Positions 1-14,215 of a DNA stretch of 64,000 nucleotides are shown one piece after another (position 1 is the stretch's first letter; every line of letters begins with the position of its first letter). Below the pieces are notes generated by a model. That model made no database searches, had not been told where the DNA came from, and worked only from the letters and a program-made list of their open reading frames with translations. The position numbers and the translations under genes were made by a program. The stretch is from NCBI GenBank assembly GCA_963920705.1, contig OY987226.1:27288706-27352705 (forward strand). The letters are read 5' to 3'. The DNA comes from Odiellus spinosus (Eukaryota; Arthropoda; Arachnida; Opiliones; Phalangiidae).

Positions 1-775
1 TGGATATATACTTGAGAAATTTGTTTGTATATACTTGGGAAATTTGTGGATCTATACTTGGGAAATCTTTAGATCTATACTTGGGAAATTTGTCGATCTA
101 TACTTGGGAAGTTTGTGGATCTATTGGGAAATTTGTGGATATATACTTCGGAAATTTGTGGATCTATACTTGGGAAATTTGTGGATCTATAATTGGGAAA
201 TTTGTGGATCTATACTTGGGAAATTTGTGGATCTATACTTGGGAAATTTGTGGATCTATACTTGGTAATTTCTTGACGTATATTTGGGAAATTTGTGGAT
301 CTATACTTGGGAAATTTGTGGATCTATACTTGGAAAATCTGTGGATCTATACTTGGGAAATCTGTGGATCTATACTTGGGAAATTTGTAGATATATATTT
401 GGGAAATTTGTGGATCTATACTTGGGAAATCTTTAGATCTATACTTGGGAAATTTGTCGATCTATACTTGGGAAGTTTGTGGATCTATTGGGAAATTTGT
501 GGATCTATACTTGGGAAATTTGTGGATCTATACTTGGGAAATTTGTGGATCTATACTTGGGAAATCTGTGGATCTATACTTGGGAAATCTGTGGATCTAT
601 ACTTGGGAAATTTGTAGATATATATTTGGGAAATTTGTGGATCTATACTTGGAGAATTTTTGGATCTAGACTTGGGAAATTTGTGGATCTATACTTGGGA
701 AATTTCTGGATCTATACTTGGGAAATTTGTGGATTTATACTTGGGAAATTTGTGGATCTATACTTGGGAAATCTT

Positions 776-3700
776 TAGATCTATACTTGGGAAATTTGTC
801 GATCTATACTTGGGAAGTTTGTGGATCTATTGGGAAATTTGAGGATATATATTTGGGAAATTTGTGGATCTATACTTGGGAAATCTGTAGATCTATACTT
901 GGGAAATTTGTAGATATATATTTGGGAAATTTGTAGATATATATTTGGGAAATTTGTGGATCTATATTTGTAAAATTTGTGGATCTAGACTTGGGAAATT
1001 TGTGGATCTATACTTGTGAAATTTGTGGATCTATACTTGGGAAATTTGTCGATCTATACTTGGGAAATAGATTATTTTTTTTTTTTCTTACTCTATACTT
1101 GGGAAGTTTGTGGATCTATTGGGAAATTTGTGGATATATACTTCGGAAATTTGTGGATCTATACTTGTTAAATTTGTGGATCTATTCTTGGGAAATTTGT
1201 GGATCTATACTAGGAAATTTGTGGATTTATTCTTGGGAAATTTGTGGATCTATACTAGGAAATTTGTGGATCTATACTTGGGAAATTTGTGGATCTATAC
1301 TTGTTAAATTTGTGGATCTATACAAGGAAATTTTTGGATCTATACAAGGAAATTTTTGGATCTATACTTGGGAAATTTGTGGATCTATACTTGGAGAATT
1401 TTTGGATCTAGACTTGGGAAATTTGTGGATCTATACTTGGGAAATTTGTCGATCTATACTTGGGAATTAGATTAATTTTTTTTTCTTACTCTATACTTGG
1501 GAAGTTTGTGGATTTATTGGGAAATCTGTGGATCTATACTTGGGAAATTTCTGGATCTATACTTGGGAAATTTCTGGATCTATACTTGGGAAATTTGTGG
1601 ATTTATACTTTTGAAATTTGTAGATCTATACTTGGGAAATCTTTAGATCTATACTTGGGAAATTTGTCGATCTATACTTGGGAAGTTTGTGGATCTATTG
1701 GGAAATTTGTGGATATATATTTGGGAAATTTGTGGATCTATACTTGGGAAATCTGTAGATCTATACTTGGGAAATTCGTAGATATATATTTGGGAAATTT
1801 GTGGATCTATACTTGGAGAATTTTTGGATCTAGACTTGGGAAATTTGTGGATCTATACTTGGGAAATTTGTGGATCTATACTTGGAGAATTTTTGTATCT
1901 ATACTTGGGAAATTTGTGGATCTATACTTGGGAAATTTGTGGATCTATACTTGGGAAATTTGTGGATCTATACTTGGGAAATTTGTTGATCTATTCTTGG
2001 GAAATTTGTGGATCTATACTTGGGAAATATTTGGATCTATACTAGGAAATTTGTGGATCTAAACTTTGGAAAAATGTAGATTTATAGTTGGGAAATTGTG
2101 GATCTATACTTGGGAAATTTGTGGATATATTCTTGGTAATTTCTTGACATATATTTTTGAAACTTTTGGAACTATACTTGGGAAATTTGTAGATATATAT
2201 TTGGGAAATCTGTGGATCTATATTTGTAAAATTTATAGTTGTGGATCTATAATTGAGAAAATTGTGGATCTAAACTTGGGAAATTTGAAGATATATATTT
2301 GGGAAATTTTTAGATATATATTTGGGAAATTTGTAGATATATATTTGGGAAATTTGTGGATCTATATTTGTAAAATTTGTGGATCTAGACTTGGGAAATT
2401 TGTGGATCTATACTTGTGAAATTTGTGGATCTATACTTTTGAAATTTGTCGATCTATACTTGGGAATTAGATTAATTTTTTTTTCTTACTCTATACTTGG
2501 GAAGTTTGTGGATCTATTGGGAAATTTGTGGATATATACTTCGGAAATTTGTGGATATATACTTCGGAAATTTGTGGATCTATACTTGTTAAATTTGTGG
2601 ATCTATTCTTGGGAAATTTGTGGATCTATACTAGGAAATTTGTGGATCTATACTTGGGAAATTTGTGGATCTATACTTGGGAAATTTGTCGATCTATACT
2701 TGGGAATTAGATTAATTTTTTTTCTTACTCTATACTTGGGAAGTTTGTGGATCTATTGGGAAATTTGTGGATATATACTTCGTAAATTTGTGGATCTATA
2801 CTTGGGAAATTTGTGGATTTATACTTGGGAAATTTGTGGATCTATACTTGGGAAATCTTTAGATCTATACTTGGGAAATTTGTCGATCTATACTTGGGAA
2901 GTTTGTGGATCTATTGGGAAATTTGAGGATATATATTTGGGAAATTTGTGGATCTATACTTGGGAAATCTGTAGATCTATACTTGGGAAATTTGTAGATA
3001 TATATTTGGGAAATTTGTGGATCTATACTTGGAGAATTTTTGGATCTAGACTTGGGAAATTTGTGGATCTATACTTGGGAAATTTGTGGATCTATACTTG
3101 GAGAATTTTTGGATCTATACTTGGGAAATTTGTGGATCTATACTTGGGAAATTTGTTGATCTATTCTTGGGAAATTTGTGGATCTATACTTGTTAAATTT
3201 GTGGATCTATTCTTGGGAAATTTGTGGATCTATACAAGGAAATTTGTGGATCTATACTTGGAGAATTTTTGGATCTAGACTTGGAGAATTTTTGGATCTA
3301 GACTTGGAAATTTGTGGATCTATACTTGGGAAATTTGTCGATCTATACTTGGGAATTAGATTAATTTTTTTTTCTTACTCTATACTTGGGAAGTTTGTGG
3401 ATTTATTGGGAAATTTGTGGATATATACTTCGGAAATTTGTGGATCTATACTTGGGAAATTTCTGGATCTATACTTGGGAAATTTCTGGATCTATACTTG
3501 GGAAATTTGTGGATTTATACTTGGGAAATTTGTGGATCTATACTTGGGAAATCTTTAGATCTATACTTGGGAAATTTGTCGATCTATACTTGGGTAGTTT
3601 GTGGATCTATTGGGAAATTTGTGGATATATATTTGGGATTTTTGTGGATCTATACTTGGGAAATCTGTAGATCTATACTTGGGAAATTTGTAGATATATA

Positions 3701-6700
3701 TTTGGGAAATTTGTGGATCTATACTTGGAGAATTTTTGGATCTAGACTTGGGAAATTTGTGGATCTATACTTGGGAAATTTTTGGATCTATTTTTGGAGA
3801 ATTTTTGGATCTATACTTGGGAAATTTGTGGATCTATACTTGGGAAATTTGTTGATCTATTCTTGGGAAATTTGTGGATCTATACTTGGGAAATATTTGG
3901 ATCTATACTAGGGAAATTTGTGGATCTATAATTGTGAAATTTGTGGATCTAAACTTTGGAAAAATGTAGATCTATACTTGGGAAATTTGTCGATCTATAC
4001 TTGGGAAGTTTGTGGATCTATTGGGAAATTTGAGGATATATATTTGGGAAATTTGTGGATCTATACTTGGGAAATCTGTAGATCTATACTTGGGAAATTT
4101 GTAGATATATATTTGGGAAATTTGTAGATATATATTTGGGAAATTTGTGGATCTATATTTGTAAAATTTGTGGATCTAGACTTGGGAAATTTGTGGATCT
4201 ATACTTGTGAAATTTGTGGATCTATACTTGGGAAATTTGTCGATCTATACTTGGGAAATAGATTATTTTTTTTTTTTTCTTACTCTATACTTGGGAAGTT
4301 TGTGGATCTATTGGGAAATTTGTGGATATATACTTCGGAAATTTGTGGATCTATACTTGTTAAATTTGTGGATCTATTCTTGGGAAATTTGTGGATCTAT
4401 ACTAGGAAATTTGTGGATCTATTCTTGGGAAATTTGTGGATCTATACTAGGAAATTTGTGGATCTATACTTGGGAAATTTGTGGATCTATACTTGTTAAA
4501 TTTGTGGATCTATACAAGGAAATTTTTGGATCTATACAAGGAAATTTTTGGATCTATACTTGGGAAATTTGTGGATCTATACTTGGAGAATTTTTGGATC
4601 TAGACTTGGGAAATTTGTGGATCTATACTTGGGAAATTTGTCGATCTATACTTGGGAATTAGATTAATTTTTTTTTCTTACTCTATACTTGGGAAGTTTG
4701 TGGATTTATTGGGAAATCTGTGGATCTATACTTGGGAAATTTCTGGATCTATACTTGGGAAATTTCTGGATCTATACTTGGGAAATTTGTGGATTTATAC
4801 TTTTGAAATTTGTAGATCTATACTTGGGAAATCTTTAGATCTATACTTGGGAAATTTGTCGATCTATACTTGGGAAGTTTGTGGATCTATTGGGAAATTT
4901 GTGGATATATATTTGGGAAATTTGTGGATCTATACTTGGGAAATCTGTAGATCTATACTTGGGAAATTCGTAGATATATATTTGGGAAATTTGTGGATCT
5001 ATACTTGGAGAATTTTTGGATCTAGACTTGGGAAATTTGTGGATCTATACTTGGGAAATTTGTGGATCTATACTTGGAGAATTTTTGTATCTATACTTGG
5101 GAAATTTGTGGATCTATACTTGGGAAATTTGTGGATCTATACTTGGGAAATTTGTGGATCTATACTTGGGAAATTTGTTGATCTATTCTTGGGAAATTTG
5201 TGGATCTATACTTGGGAAATATTTGGATCTATACTAGGAAATTTGTGGATCTAAACTTTGGAAAAATGTAGATTTATAGTTGGGAAATTGTGGATCTATA
5301 CTTGGGAAATTTGTGGATATATTCTTGGTAATTTCTTGACATATATTTTTGAAACTTTTGGAACTATACTTGGGAAATTTGTAGATATATATTTGGGAAA
5401 TCTGTGGATCTATATTTGTAAAATTTATAGTTGTGGATCTATAATTGAGAAAATTGTGGATCTAAACTTGGGAAATTTGAAGATATATATTTGGGAAATT
5501 TTTAGATATATATTTGGGAAATTTGTAGATATATATTTGGGAAATTTGTGGATCTATATTTGTAAAATTTGTGGATCTAGACTTGGGAAATTTGTGGATC
5601 TATACTTGTGAAATTTGTGGATCTATACTTTTGAAATTTGTCGATCTATACTTGGGAATTAGATTAATTTTTTTTTCTTACTCTATACTTGGGAAGTTTG
5701 TGGATCTATTGGGAAATTTGTGGATATATACTTCGGAAATTTGTGGATATATACTTCGGAAATTTGTGGATCTATACTTGTTAAATTTGTGGATCTATTC
5801 TTGGGAAATTTGTGGATCTATACTAGGAAATTTGTGGATCTATACTTGGGAAATTTGTGGATCTATACTTGGGAAATTTGTCGATCTATACTTGGGAATT
5901 AGATTAATTTTTTTTCTTACTCTATACTTGGGAAGTTTGTGGATCTATTGGGAAATTTGTGGATATATACTTCGTAAATTTGTGGATCTATACTTGGGAA
6001 ATTTGTGGATTTATACTTGGGAAATTTGTGGATCTATACTTGGGAAATCTTTAGATCTATACTTGGGAAATTTGTCGATCTATACTTGGGAAGTTTGTGG
6101 ATCTATTGGGAAATTTGAGGATATATATTTGGGAAATTTGTGGATCTATACTTGGGAAATCTGTAGATCTATACTTGGGAAATTTGTAGATATATATTTG
6201 GGAAATTTGTGGATCTATACTTGGAGAATTTTTGGATCTAGACTTGGGAAATTTGTGGATCTATACTTGGGAAATTTGTGGATCTATACTTGGAGAATTT
6301 TTGGATCTATACTTGGGAAATTTGTGGATCTATACTTGGGAAATTTGTTGATCTATTCTTGGGAAATTTGTGGATCTATACTTGTTAAATTTGTGGATCT
6401 ATTCTTGGGAAATTTGTGGATCTATACAAGGAAATTTGTGGATCTATACTTGGAGAATTTTTGGATCTAGACTTGGAGAATTTTTGGATCTAGACTTGGG
6501 AAATTTGTGGATCTATACTTGGGAAATTTGTCGATCTATACTTGGGAATTAGATTAATTTTTTTTTCTTACTCTATACTTGGGAAGTTTGTGGATTTATT
6601 GGGAAATTTGTGGATATATACTTCGGAAATTTGTGGATCTATACTTGGGAAATTTCTGGATCTATACTTGGGAAATTTCTGGATCTATACTTGGGAAATT

Positions 6701-7159
6701 TGTGGATTTATACTTGGGAAATTTGTGGATCTATACTTGGGAAATCTTTAGATCTATACTTGGGAAATTTGTCGATCTATACTTGGGTAGTTTGTGGATC
6801 TATTGGGAAATTTGTGGATATATATTTGGGATTTTTGTGGATCTATACTTGGGAAATCTGTAGATCTATACTTGGGAAATTTGTAGATATATATTTGGGA
6901 AATTTGTGGATCTATACTTGGAGAATTTTTGGATCTAGACTTGGGAAATTTGTGGATCTATACTTGGGAAATTTTTGGATCTATTTTTGGAGAATTTTTG
7001 GATCTATACTTGGGAAATTTGTGGATCTATACTTGGGAAATTTGTTGATCTATTCTTGGGAAATTTGTGGATCTATACTTGGGAAATATTTGGATCTATA
7101 CTAGGGAAATTTGTGGATCTATAATTGTGAAATTTGTGGATCTAAACTTTGGAAAAATG
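776..7159 (+). repeat. 3.19-kb direct tandem duplication within the satellite
   Basis: The block at about 776-3966 is repeated directly at about 3967-7159. Both copies begin at a shared TAGATCTATACTTGGG and are almost identical base for base. The differences I found are one extra T in a poly-T run (near 1075 versus 4266) and one extra G (near 3306 versus 6498), which shift the offset from 3191 to 3193 bp. The junction joins an AAAATGTAGAT variant monomer to a standard monomer, so unequal exchange at the shared motif is a likely cause (inference). The near-identity indicates a recent event, or an assembly duplication. Confidence 0.85.
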
Positions 7160-10100
7160 TAGATTTATACTTGGGAAATTGTGGATCTATACTTGGGAAA
7201 TTTGTGGATATATTCTTGGTAATTTCTTGACATATATTTTTGAAACTTTTGGAACTATACTTGGGAAATTTGTAGATATATATTTGGGAAATCTGTGGAT
7301 CTAATTTGTAAAATTTATAGTTGTGGATCTATAATTGAGAAAATTGTGGATCTAAACTTGGGAAATTTGTAGATATATATTTGGGAAATTTGTAGATATA
7401 TATTTGGGAAATTTGTGGATCTATACTTGGAGAATTTTTGGATCTAGACTTGGGAAATTTGTGGATCTATACTTGGGAAATTTGTGGATCTATACTTGGA
7501 GAATTTTTGGATCTATACTTGGGAAATTTGTGGATCTATACTTGGGAAATTTGTTGATCTATTCTTGGGAAATTTGTGGATCTATACTTGTTAAATTTGT
7601 GGATCTATTCTTGGGAAATTTGTGGATCTATACAAGGAAATTTTTGGATCTATACTTGGGAAATTTGTGGATCTATACTTGGAGAATTTTTGGATCTAGA
7701 CTTGGGAAATTTGTGGATCTATACTTGGGAAATTTGTCGATCTATACTTGGGAATTAGATTAATTTTTTTTTCTTACTCTATACTTGGGAAGTTTGTGGA
7801 TTTATTGGGAAATTTGTGGATATATACTTCGGAAATTTGTGGATCTATACTTGGGAAATTTCTGGATCTATACTTGGGAAATTTCTGGATCTATACTTGG
7901 GAAATTTGTGGATTTATACTTGGGAAATTTGTGGATCTATACTTGGGAAATCTTTAGATCTATACTTGGGAAATTTGTCGATCTATACTTGGGTAGTTTG
8001 TGGATCTATTGGGAAATTTGTGGATATATGTTTGGGATTTTTGTGGATCTATACTTGGGAAATCTGTAGATCTATACTTGGGAAATTTGTAGATATATAT
8101 TTGGGAAATTTGTGGATCTATACTTGGAGAATTTTTGGATCTAGACTTGGGAAATTTGTGGATCTATACTTGGGAAATTTTTGGATCTATTTTTGGAGAA
8201 TTTTTGGATCTATACTTGGGAAATTTGTGGATCTATACTTGGGAAATTTGTGGATCTATACTTGGGAAATTTGTGGATCTATACTTGGGAAATATTTGGA
8301 TCTATACTAGGGAAATTTGTGGATCTATAATTGAGAAATTTGTGGATCTAAACTTTGGAAAAATGTAGATTTATACTTGGGAAATTGTGGATCTATACTT
8401 GGGAAATTTGTGGATATATTCTTGGTAATTTCTTGACATATATTTTTGAAACTTTTGGAACTATACTTGGGAAATTTGTAGATATATATTTGGGAAATCT
8501 GTGGATCTAATTTGTAAAATTTATAGTTGTGGATCTATAATTGAGAAAATTGTGGATCTAAACTTAGGAAATTTGTAGATATATATTTGGGAAATTTGTA
8601 GATATATATTTGGGAAATTTGTGGATCTATACTTGGAGAATTTTTGGATCTAGACTTGGGAAATTTGTGGATCTATACTTGGAGAATTTTTGGATCTATA
8701 CTTGGAGAATTTTTGGATCTATACTTGGGAAATTTGTGGATCTATACTTGGGAAATTTGTTGATCTATTCTTGGGAAATTTGTGGATCTATACTTGTTAA
8801 ATTTGTGGATCTATTCTTGGGAAATTTGTGGTTCTATACAAGGAAATTTTTGGATCTATACTTGGGAAATTTGTGGATCTATACTTGGAGAATTTTTGGA
8901 TCTAGACTTGGGAAATTTGTGGATCTATACTTGGGAAATTTGTCGATCTATACTTGGGAATTAGATTAATTTTTTTTTCTTACTCTATACTTGGGAAGTT
9001 TGTGGATTTATTGGGAAATTTGTGGATATATACTTCGGAAATTTGTGGATCTATACTTGGGAAATTTCTGGATCTATACTTGGGAAATTTCTGGATCTAT
9101 ACTTGGGAAATTTGTGGATTTATACTTGGGAAATTTGTGGATCTATACTTGGGAAATCTTTAGATCTATACTTGGGAAATTTGTCGATCTATACTTGGGT
9201 AGTTTGTGGATCTATTGGGAAATTTGTGGATATATGTTTGGGATTTTTGTGGATCTATACTTGGGAAATCTGTAGATCTATACTTGGGAAATTTGTAGAT
9301 ATATATTTGGGAAATTTGTGGATCTATACTTGGAGAATTTTTGGATCTAGACTTGGGAAATTTGTGGATCTATACTTGGGAAATTTTTGGATCTATTTTT
9401 GGAGAATTTTTGGATCTATACTTGGGAAATTTGTGGATCTATACTTGGGAAATTTGTGGATCTATACTTGGGAAATTTGTGGATCTATACTTGGGAAATA
9501 TTTGGATCTATAATTGAGAAATTTGTGGATCTATAATTGAGAAATTTGTGGATCTAAACTTTGGAAAAATGTAGATTTATACTTGGGAAATTGTGGATCT
9601 ATACTTGGGAAATTTGTGGATATATTCTTGGTAATTTCTTGACATATATTTTTGAAACTTTTGGAACTATACTTGGGAAATTTGTAGATATATATTTGGG
9701 AAATCTGTGGATCTAATTTGTAAAATTTATAGTTGTGGATCTATAATTGAGAAAATTGTGGATCTAAACTTAGGAAATTTGTAGATATATATTTGGGAAA
9801 TTTGTAGATATATATTTGGGAAATTTGTAGATATATATTTGTAAAATTTGTGGATCTAGACTTGGGAAATTTGTGGATCTATACTTGGGAAATTTGTCGA
9901 TCTATACTTGGGAATTAGATTAATTTTTTTTTTCTTACTCTATACTTGGGAAATTTGTGGATATATACTTCGGAAATTTGTGGATCTATACTTCGGAAAT
10001 TTGTGGATCTATACTTGTTAAATTTGTGGATCTATTCTTGGGAAATTTGTGGATCTATACTAGGAAATTTGTGGATCTATACTTGGGAAATTTGTGGATC

Positions 10101-11838
10101 TATACTTGGGAAATTTGTGGATCTATACTTGTTAAATTTGTGGATCTATTCTTGGGAAATTTGTGGATCTATACTAGGAAATTTTTGGACTATACTTGGG
10201 AAATTTGTGGATCTATACTTGGGAAATTTCTGTATCTATACTTAGGAAATTTGTCGATGTATACTTGGGAAATCTGTAGATCTGAGGATCTATTCTTGGG
10301 AAATTGTGGATATATATGCTTGGGAAATTTGTGGATCTATACTTGGGAAATTTGTAGATATATATTTGGGAAATCTGTGGATCTAATTTGTAAAATTTAT
10401 AGTTGTGGATCTATAATTGAGAAAATTGTGGATCTAAACTTGGGAAATTTGTAGATATATATTTGGGAAATTTGTAGATATATATTTGGGAAATTTGTGG
10501 ATCTATACTTGGAGAAGTTTTGGATCTAGACTTGGGAAATTTGTGGATCTATACTTGGGAAATTTGTGGATCTATACTTGGAGAATTTTTGGATCTATAC
10601 TTGGGAAATTTGTGGATCTATACTTGGGAAATTTGTTGATCTATTCTTGGGAAATTTGTGGATCTATACTTGTTAAATTTGTGGATCTATTCTTGGGAAA
10701 TTTGTGGATCTATACAAGGAAATTTTTGGATCTATACTTGGGAAATTTGTGGATCTATACTTGGAGAATTTTTGGATCTAGACTTGGGAAATTTGTGGAT
10801 CTATACTTGGGAAATTTGTCGATATATACTTGGGAATTAGATTATTTTTTTTTTCTTACTCTATACTTGGGAAGTTTGTGGATTTATTGGGAAATTTGTG
10901 GATATATACTTCGGAAATTTGTGGATCTATACTTGGGAAATTTCTGGATCTATACTTGGGAAATTTCTGGATCTATACTTGGGAAATTTGTGGATTTATA
11001 CTTGGGAAATTTGTGGATCTATACTTGGGAAATCTTTAGATCTATACTTGGGAAATTTGTCGATCTATACTTGGGTAGTTTGTGGATCTATTGGGAAATT
11101 TGTGGATATATGTTTGGGATTTTTGTGGATCTATACTTGGGAAATCTGTAGATCTATACTTGGGAAATTTGTAGATATATATTTGGGAAATTTGTGGATC
11201 TATACTTGGAGAATTTTTGGATCTAGACTTGGGAAATTTGTGGATCTATACTTGGGAAATTTTTGGATCTATTTTTGGAGAATTTTTGGATCTATACTTG
11301 GGAAATTTGTGGATCTATACTTGGGAAATTTGTGGATCTATACTTGGGAAATTTGTGGATCTATACTTGGGAAATATTTGGATCTATACTAGGGAAATTT
11401 GTGGATCTATAATTGAGAAATTTGTGGATCTAAACTTTGGAAAAATGTAGATTTATACTTGGGAAATTGTGGATCTATACTTGGGAAATTTGTGGATATA
11501 TTCTTGGTAATTTCTTGACATATATTTTTGAAACTTTTGGAACTATACTTGGGAAATTTGTAGATATATATTTGGGAAATCTGTGGATCTAAATTGTAAA
11601 ATTTATAGTTGTGGATCTATAATTGAGAAAATTGTGGATCTAAACTTAGGAAATTTGTAGATATATATTTGGGAAATTTGTAGATATATATTTGGGAAAT
11701 TTGTGGATATATATTTGGGAAATTTGTGGATCTATATTTGTAAAATTTGTGGATCTAGACTTGGGAAATTTGTGGATCTATACTTGGGAAATTTGTCGAT
11801 CTATACTTGGGAATTAGATTAATTTTTTTTTTCTTACT
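1071..11838 (+). repeat. Poly-T marker insert, 15 copies, confined to the first 12 kb
   Basis: A segment of about 24 bp that does not resemble the monomer (TTAGATTAA, a run of about 8-14 T, then CTTACT) sits between two copies of CTATACTTGGGAA. Copies start near 1071, 1467, 2467, 2707, 3357, 4259, 4659, 5659, 5899, 6549, 7755, 8961, 9915, 10837 and 11814. T-run length varies between copies, as expected from slippage. None is seen after 11.84 kb. It looks like a single insertion or rearrangement in one monomer that then spread by amplification of larger units, which makes it a marker for the higher-order repeats of this part of the array. Confidence 0.85.
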
Positions 11839-12100
11839 CTATACTTGGGAAATTTGTGGATATATACTTCGGAAATTTGTGGATCTATACTTCGGAAATT
11901 TGTGGATCTATACTTGTTAAATTTGTGGATCTATTCTTGGGAAATTTGTGGATCTATACTAGGAAATTTGTGGATCTATACTTGGGAAATTTGTGGATCT
12001 ATACTTGGGAAATTTGTGGATCTATACTTGTTAAATTTGTGGATCTATTCTTGGGAAATTTGTGGATCTATACTAGGAAATTTCTGTATCTATACTTAGG
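6549..12100 (+). repeat. Higher-order repeat, 1.2-kb and 1.9-kb units
   Basis: Taking the poly-T insert as phase marker, the units 6549-7754 and 7755-8960 are both 1,206 bp and nearly identical. The next unit, about 8961-10836, is 1,876 bp because it holds an extra block with its own poly-T insert near 9915. The following unit, from 10837, repeats this longer form, with its inner insert near 11814. Each unit carries the same ordered set of variant monomers, including the 20-bp short monomer, CTAGACTTGG variants and the AACTTTGGAAAAATG form. The shared order shows that the multi-monomer block, and not the single monomer, was the amplified unit. Confidence 0.8.
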
Positions 12101-14215
12101 AAATTTGTCGATGTATACTTGGGAAATCTGTAGATCTGAGGATCTATTCTTGGGAAATTGTGGATATATATGCTTGGGAAATTTGTGGATCTATACTTGG
12201 GAAATTTGTAGATATATATTTGGGAAATTTGTGGATCTATACTTGGAGAATCTTTGGATCTAGACTCTGGAAATTTGTGGATCTATACTTGGGAAATTTG
12301 TGGATCTATACTTGGGAAATTTGTGGATCTATACTGGGGAAATTTTTTGATCTATACTTGGGAAATTTGTGGATCTATACTTGGGAAATATGTTGATCTA
12401 TACTAGGGAAATTTGTGGATCTAAACTTGGGAAATTTGTAGATATATATTTGGGAAATTTGTGGATCTATATTTGTAAAATTTGTGGATCTATACTTGGG
12501 AAATTTGTGGATGTATACTTGGGAAATCTGTGGATATATACTTGAGGATCTATATTTGTAAAATTTGTGGATCTAGACTTGGGAAGTTTTTTGGTATATA
12601 CATGGAAATTTGTGGATCTATGCTTGGGAAATCTGTAGATCTATACTTGGGAAATTTGAGGATCTATTCTTGGGAAATTTATGGATATATATGCTTGGGA
12701 AATTTGTGGATCTATGTTTGGGAAATATATGGATCTATACTTGGGAAATATGTGGATCTATACTTGGGAAATTTGTGGATCTAAACTTTTGAAATTTGTA
12801 GATATATATTTGGGAAATTTGTGGATCTATATTTCTAAAATTTTTGGATCTAGACTTGGGAAATTTGTGGATCTATACTTGGGAAATTTGTGGATCTATA
12901 CTGGGGAAATTTGTTGATCTATTCTTGGGAAATTTGTGGACCTATACTTGGAGAATTTTTGGATCTAGACTTGGGAAATTTGTGGATCTATACTTGGGAA
13001 ATTTGTGGATCTATACTTTGGAAATTTGTGGATATATACTTGGGAAACTTGTGGATCTATACTTGGGAAATTTGTTTATCTATACGTGGGAAATTTGTGG
13101 ATCTATACTTGGGAAATCTTTAGATCTATACTTGGGAAATTTGTCGATCTATACTTGGGAAGTTTGTGGATCTATTGGGAAATTTGTGGATATATACTTC
13201 GGAAATTTGTGGATCTATACTTGTAAACTGTAGATCTATACTCGGGAAATTTGTGGATCTATACTTGTAAACTGTAGATCTATTCTTGGGAAATTTGTGG
13301 ATCTATACTAGGAAATTTGTGGATCTATACTTGGGAAATTTGTGGATCTATACTTGTTAAATTTGTGGATCTATTCTTGTTAAATTTGTGGATCTATTCT
13401 TGGGAAATTTGTGGATCTATACTAGGAAATTTTTGGATCTTTACTTGGGAAATTTGTGGATCTATACTTGGGAAATTTCTGGATCTATACTTAGGAAATT
13501 TGTCGATGTATACTTGGGAAATCTGTAGATCTGAGGATCTATTCTTGGGAAATTGTGGATATATATACTTGGGAAATTTGTGGATCTATACTTGGGAAAT
13601 TTGTAGATATATATTTGGGAAATTTGTGGATCTATACTTGGAGAATCTTTGGATCTAGACTCTGGAAATTTGTGGATCTATACTTGGGAAATTTGTGGAT
13701 CTATACTGGGGAAATTTTTTGATCTATACTTGGGAAATTTGTGGATCTATACTTGGGAAATATGTTGATCTATACTAGGGAAATTTGTGGATCTAAACTT
13801 GGGAAATTTGTAGATATATATTTGGGAAATTTGTGGATCTATATTTGTAAAATTTGTGGATCTATACTTGGGAAATTTGTGGATGTATACTTGGGAAATC
13901 TGTGGATATATACTTGAGGATCTATATTTGTAAAATTTGTGGATCTAGACTTGGGAAATTTGTTGATATATACTTTGGAAATTTGTTGATTTTTACTTGG
14001 GAAGTTTTTTGGTATATACATGAAAATTTGTGGATCTATACTTGGGAAATTTGTGGATCTATACTTGGGAAATCTGTAGATCTATACTTGGGAAATTTGA
14101 GGATCTATTCTTGGGAAATTTATGGATATATATGCTTGGGAAATTTGTGGATCTATACTTGGGAAATATGTGGATCTATACTAGGGAAATTTGTGGATCT
14201 AAACTTTTGAAATTT
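12020..14215 (+). repeat. Diverged duplication of about 0.8 kb, 1.37-1.40 kb apart
   Basis: The segment at about 12020-12800 recurs at about 13390-14215. The offset is 1,372 bp for the block starting near 12482 and 13854, and 1,395 bp further upstream, a difference of exactly one monomer. Distinctive shared variants include ATCTGAGGATCTATTC, GGATATATATGCTTGGG and TTTTTTGGTATATACATG. The copies are less alike than those in the 3.19-kb duplication, so this stretch has been homogenised less recently. Between the copies (12.8-13.4 kb) there is ordinary satellite. Confidence 0.7.

Noticed and set aside
206..228. TTGGGAAATTTG as a binding site for Su(H)/RBPJ- or Rel-type factors
   Set aside because: CTTGGGAA and GGGAAATTTG each resemble these consensus sites only with mismatches, and an AT-rich repeat of this size gives such near-matches easily.
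13839..14021. Minus-strand open frame of 60 codons in the satellite
   Set aside because: It exists only because variant monomers here lost the usual reverse-strand TAG. It has no other coding sign.
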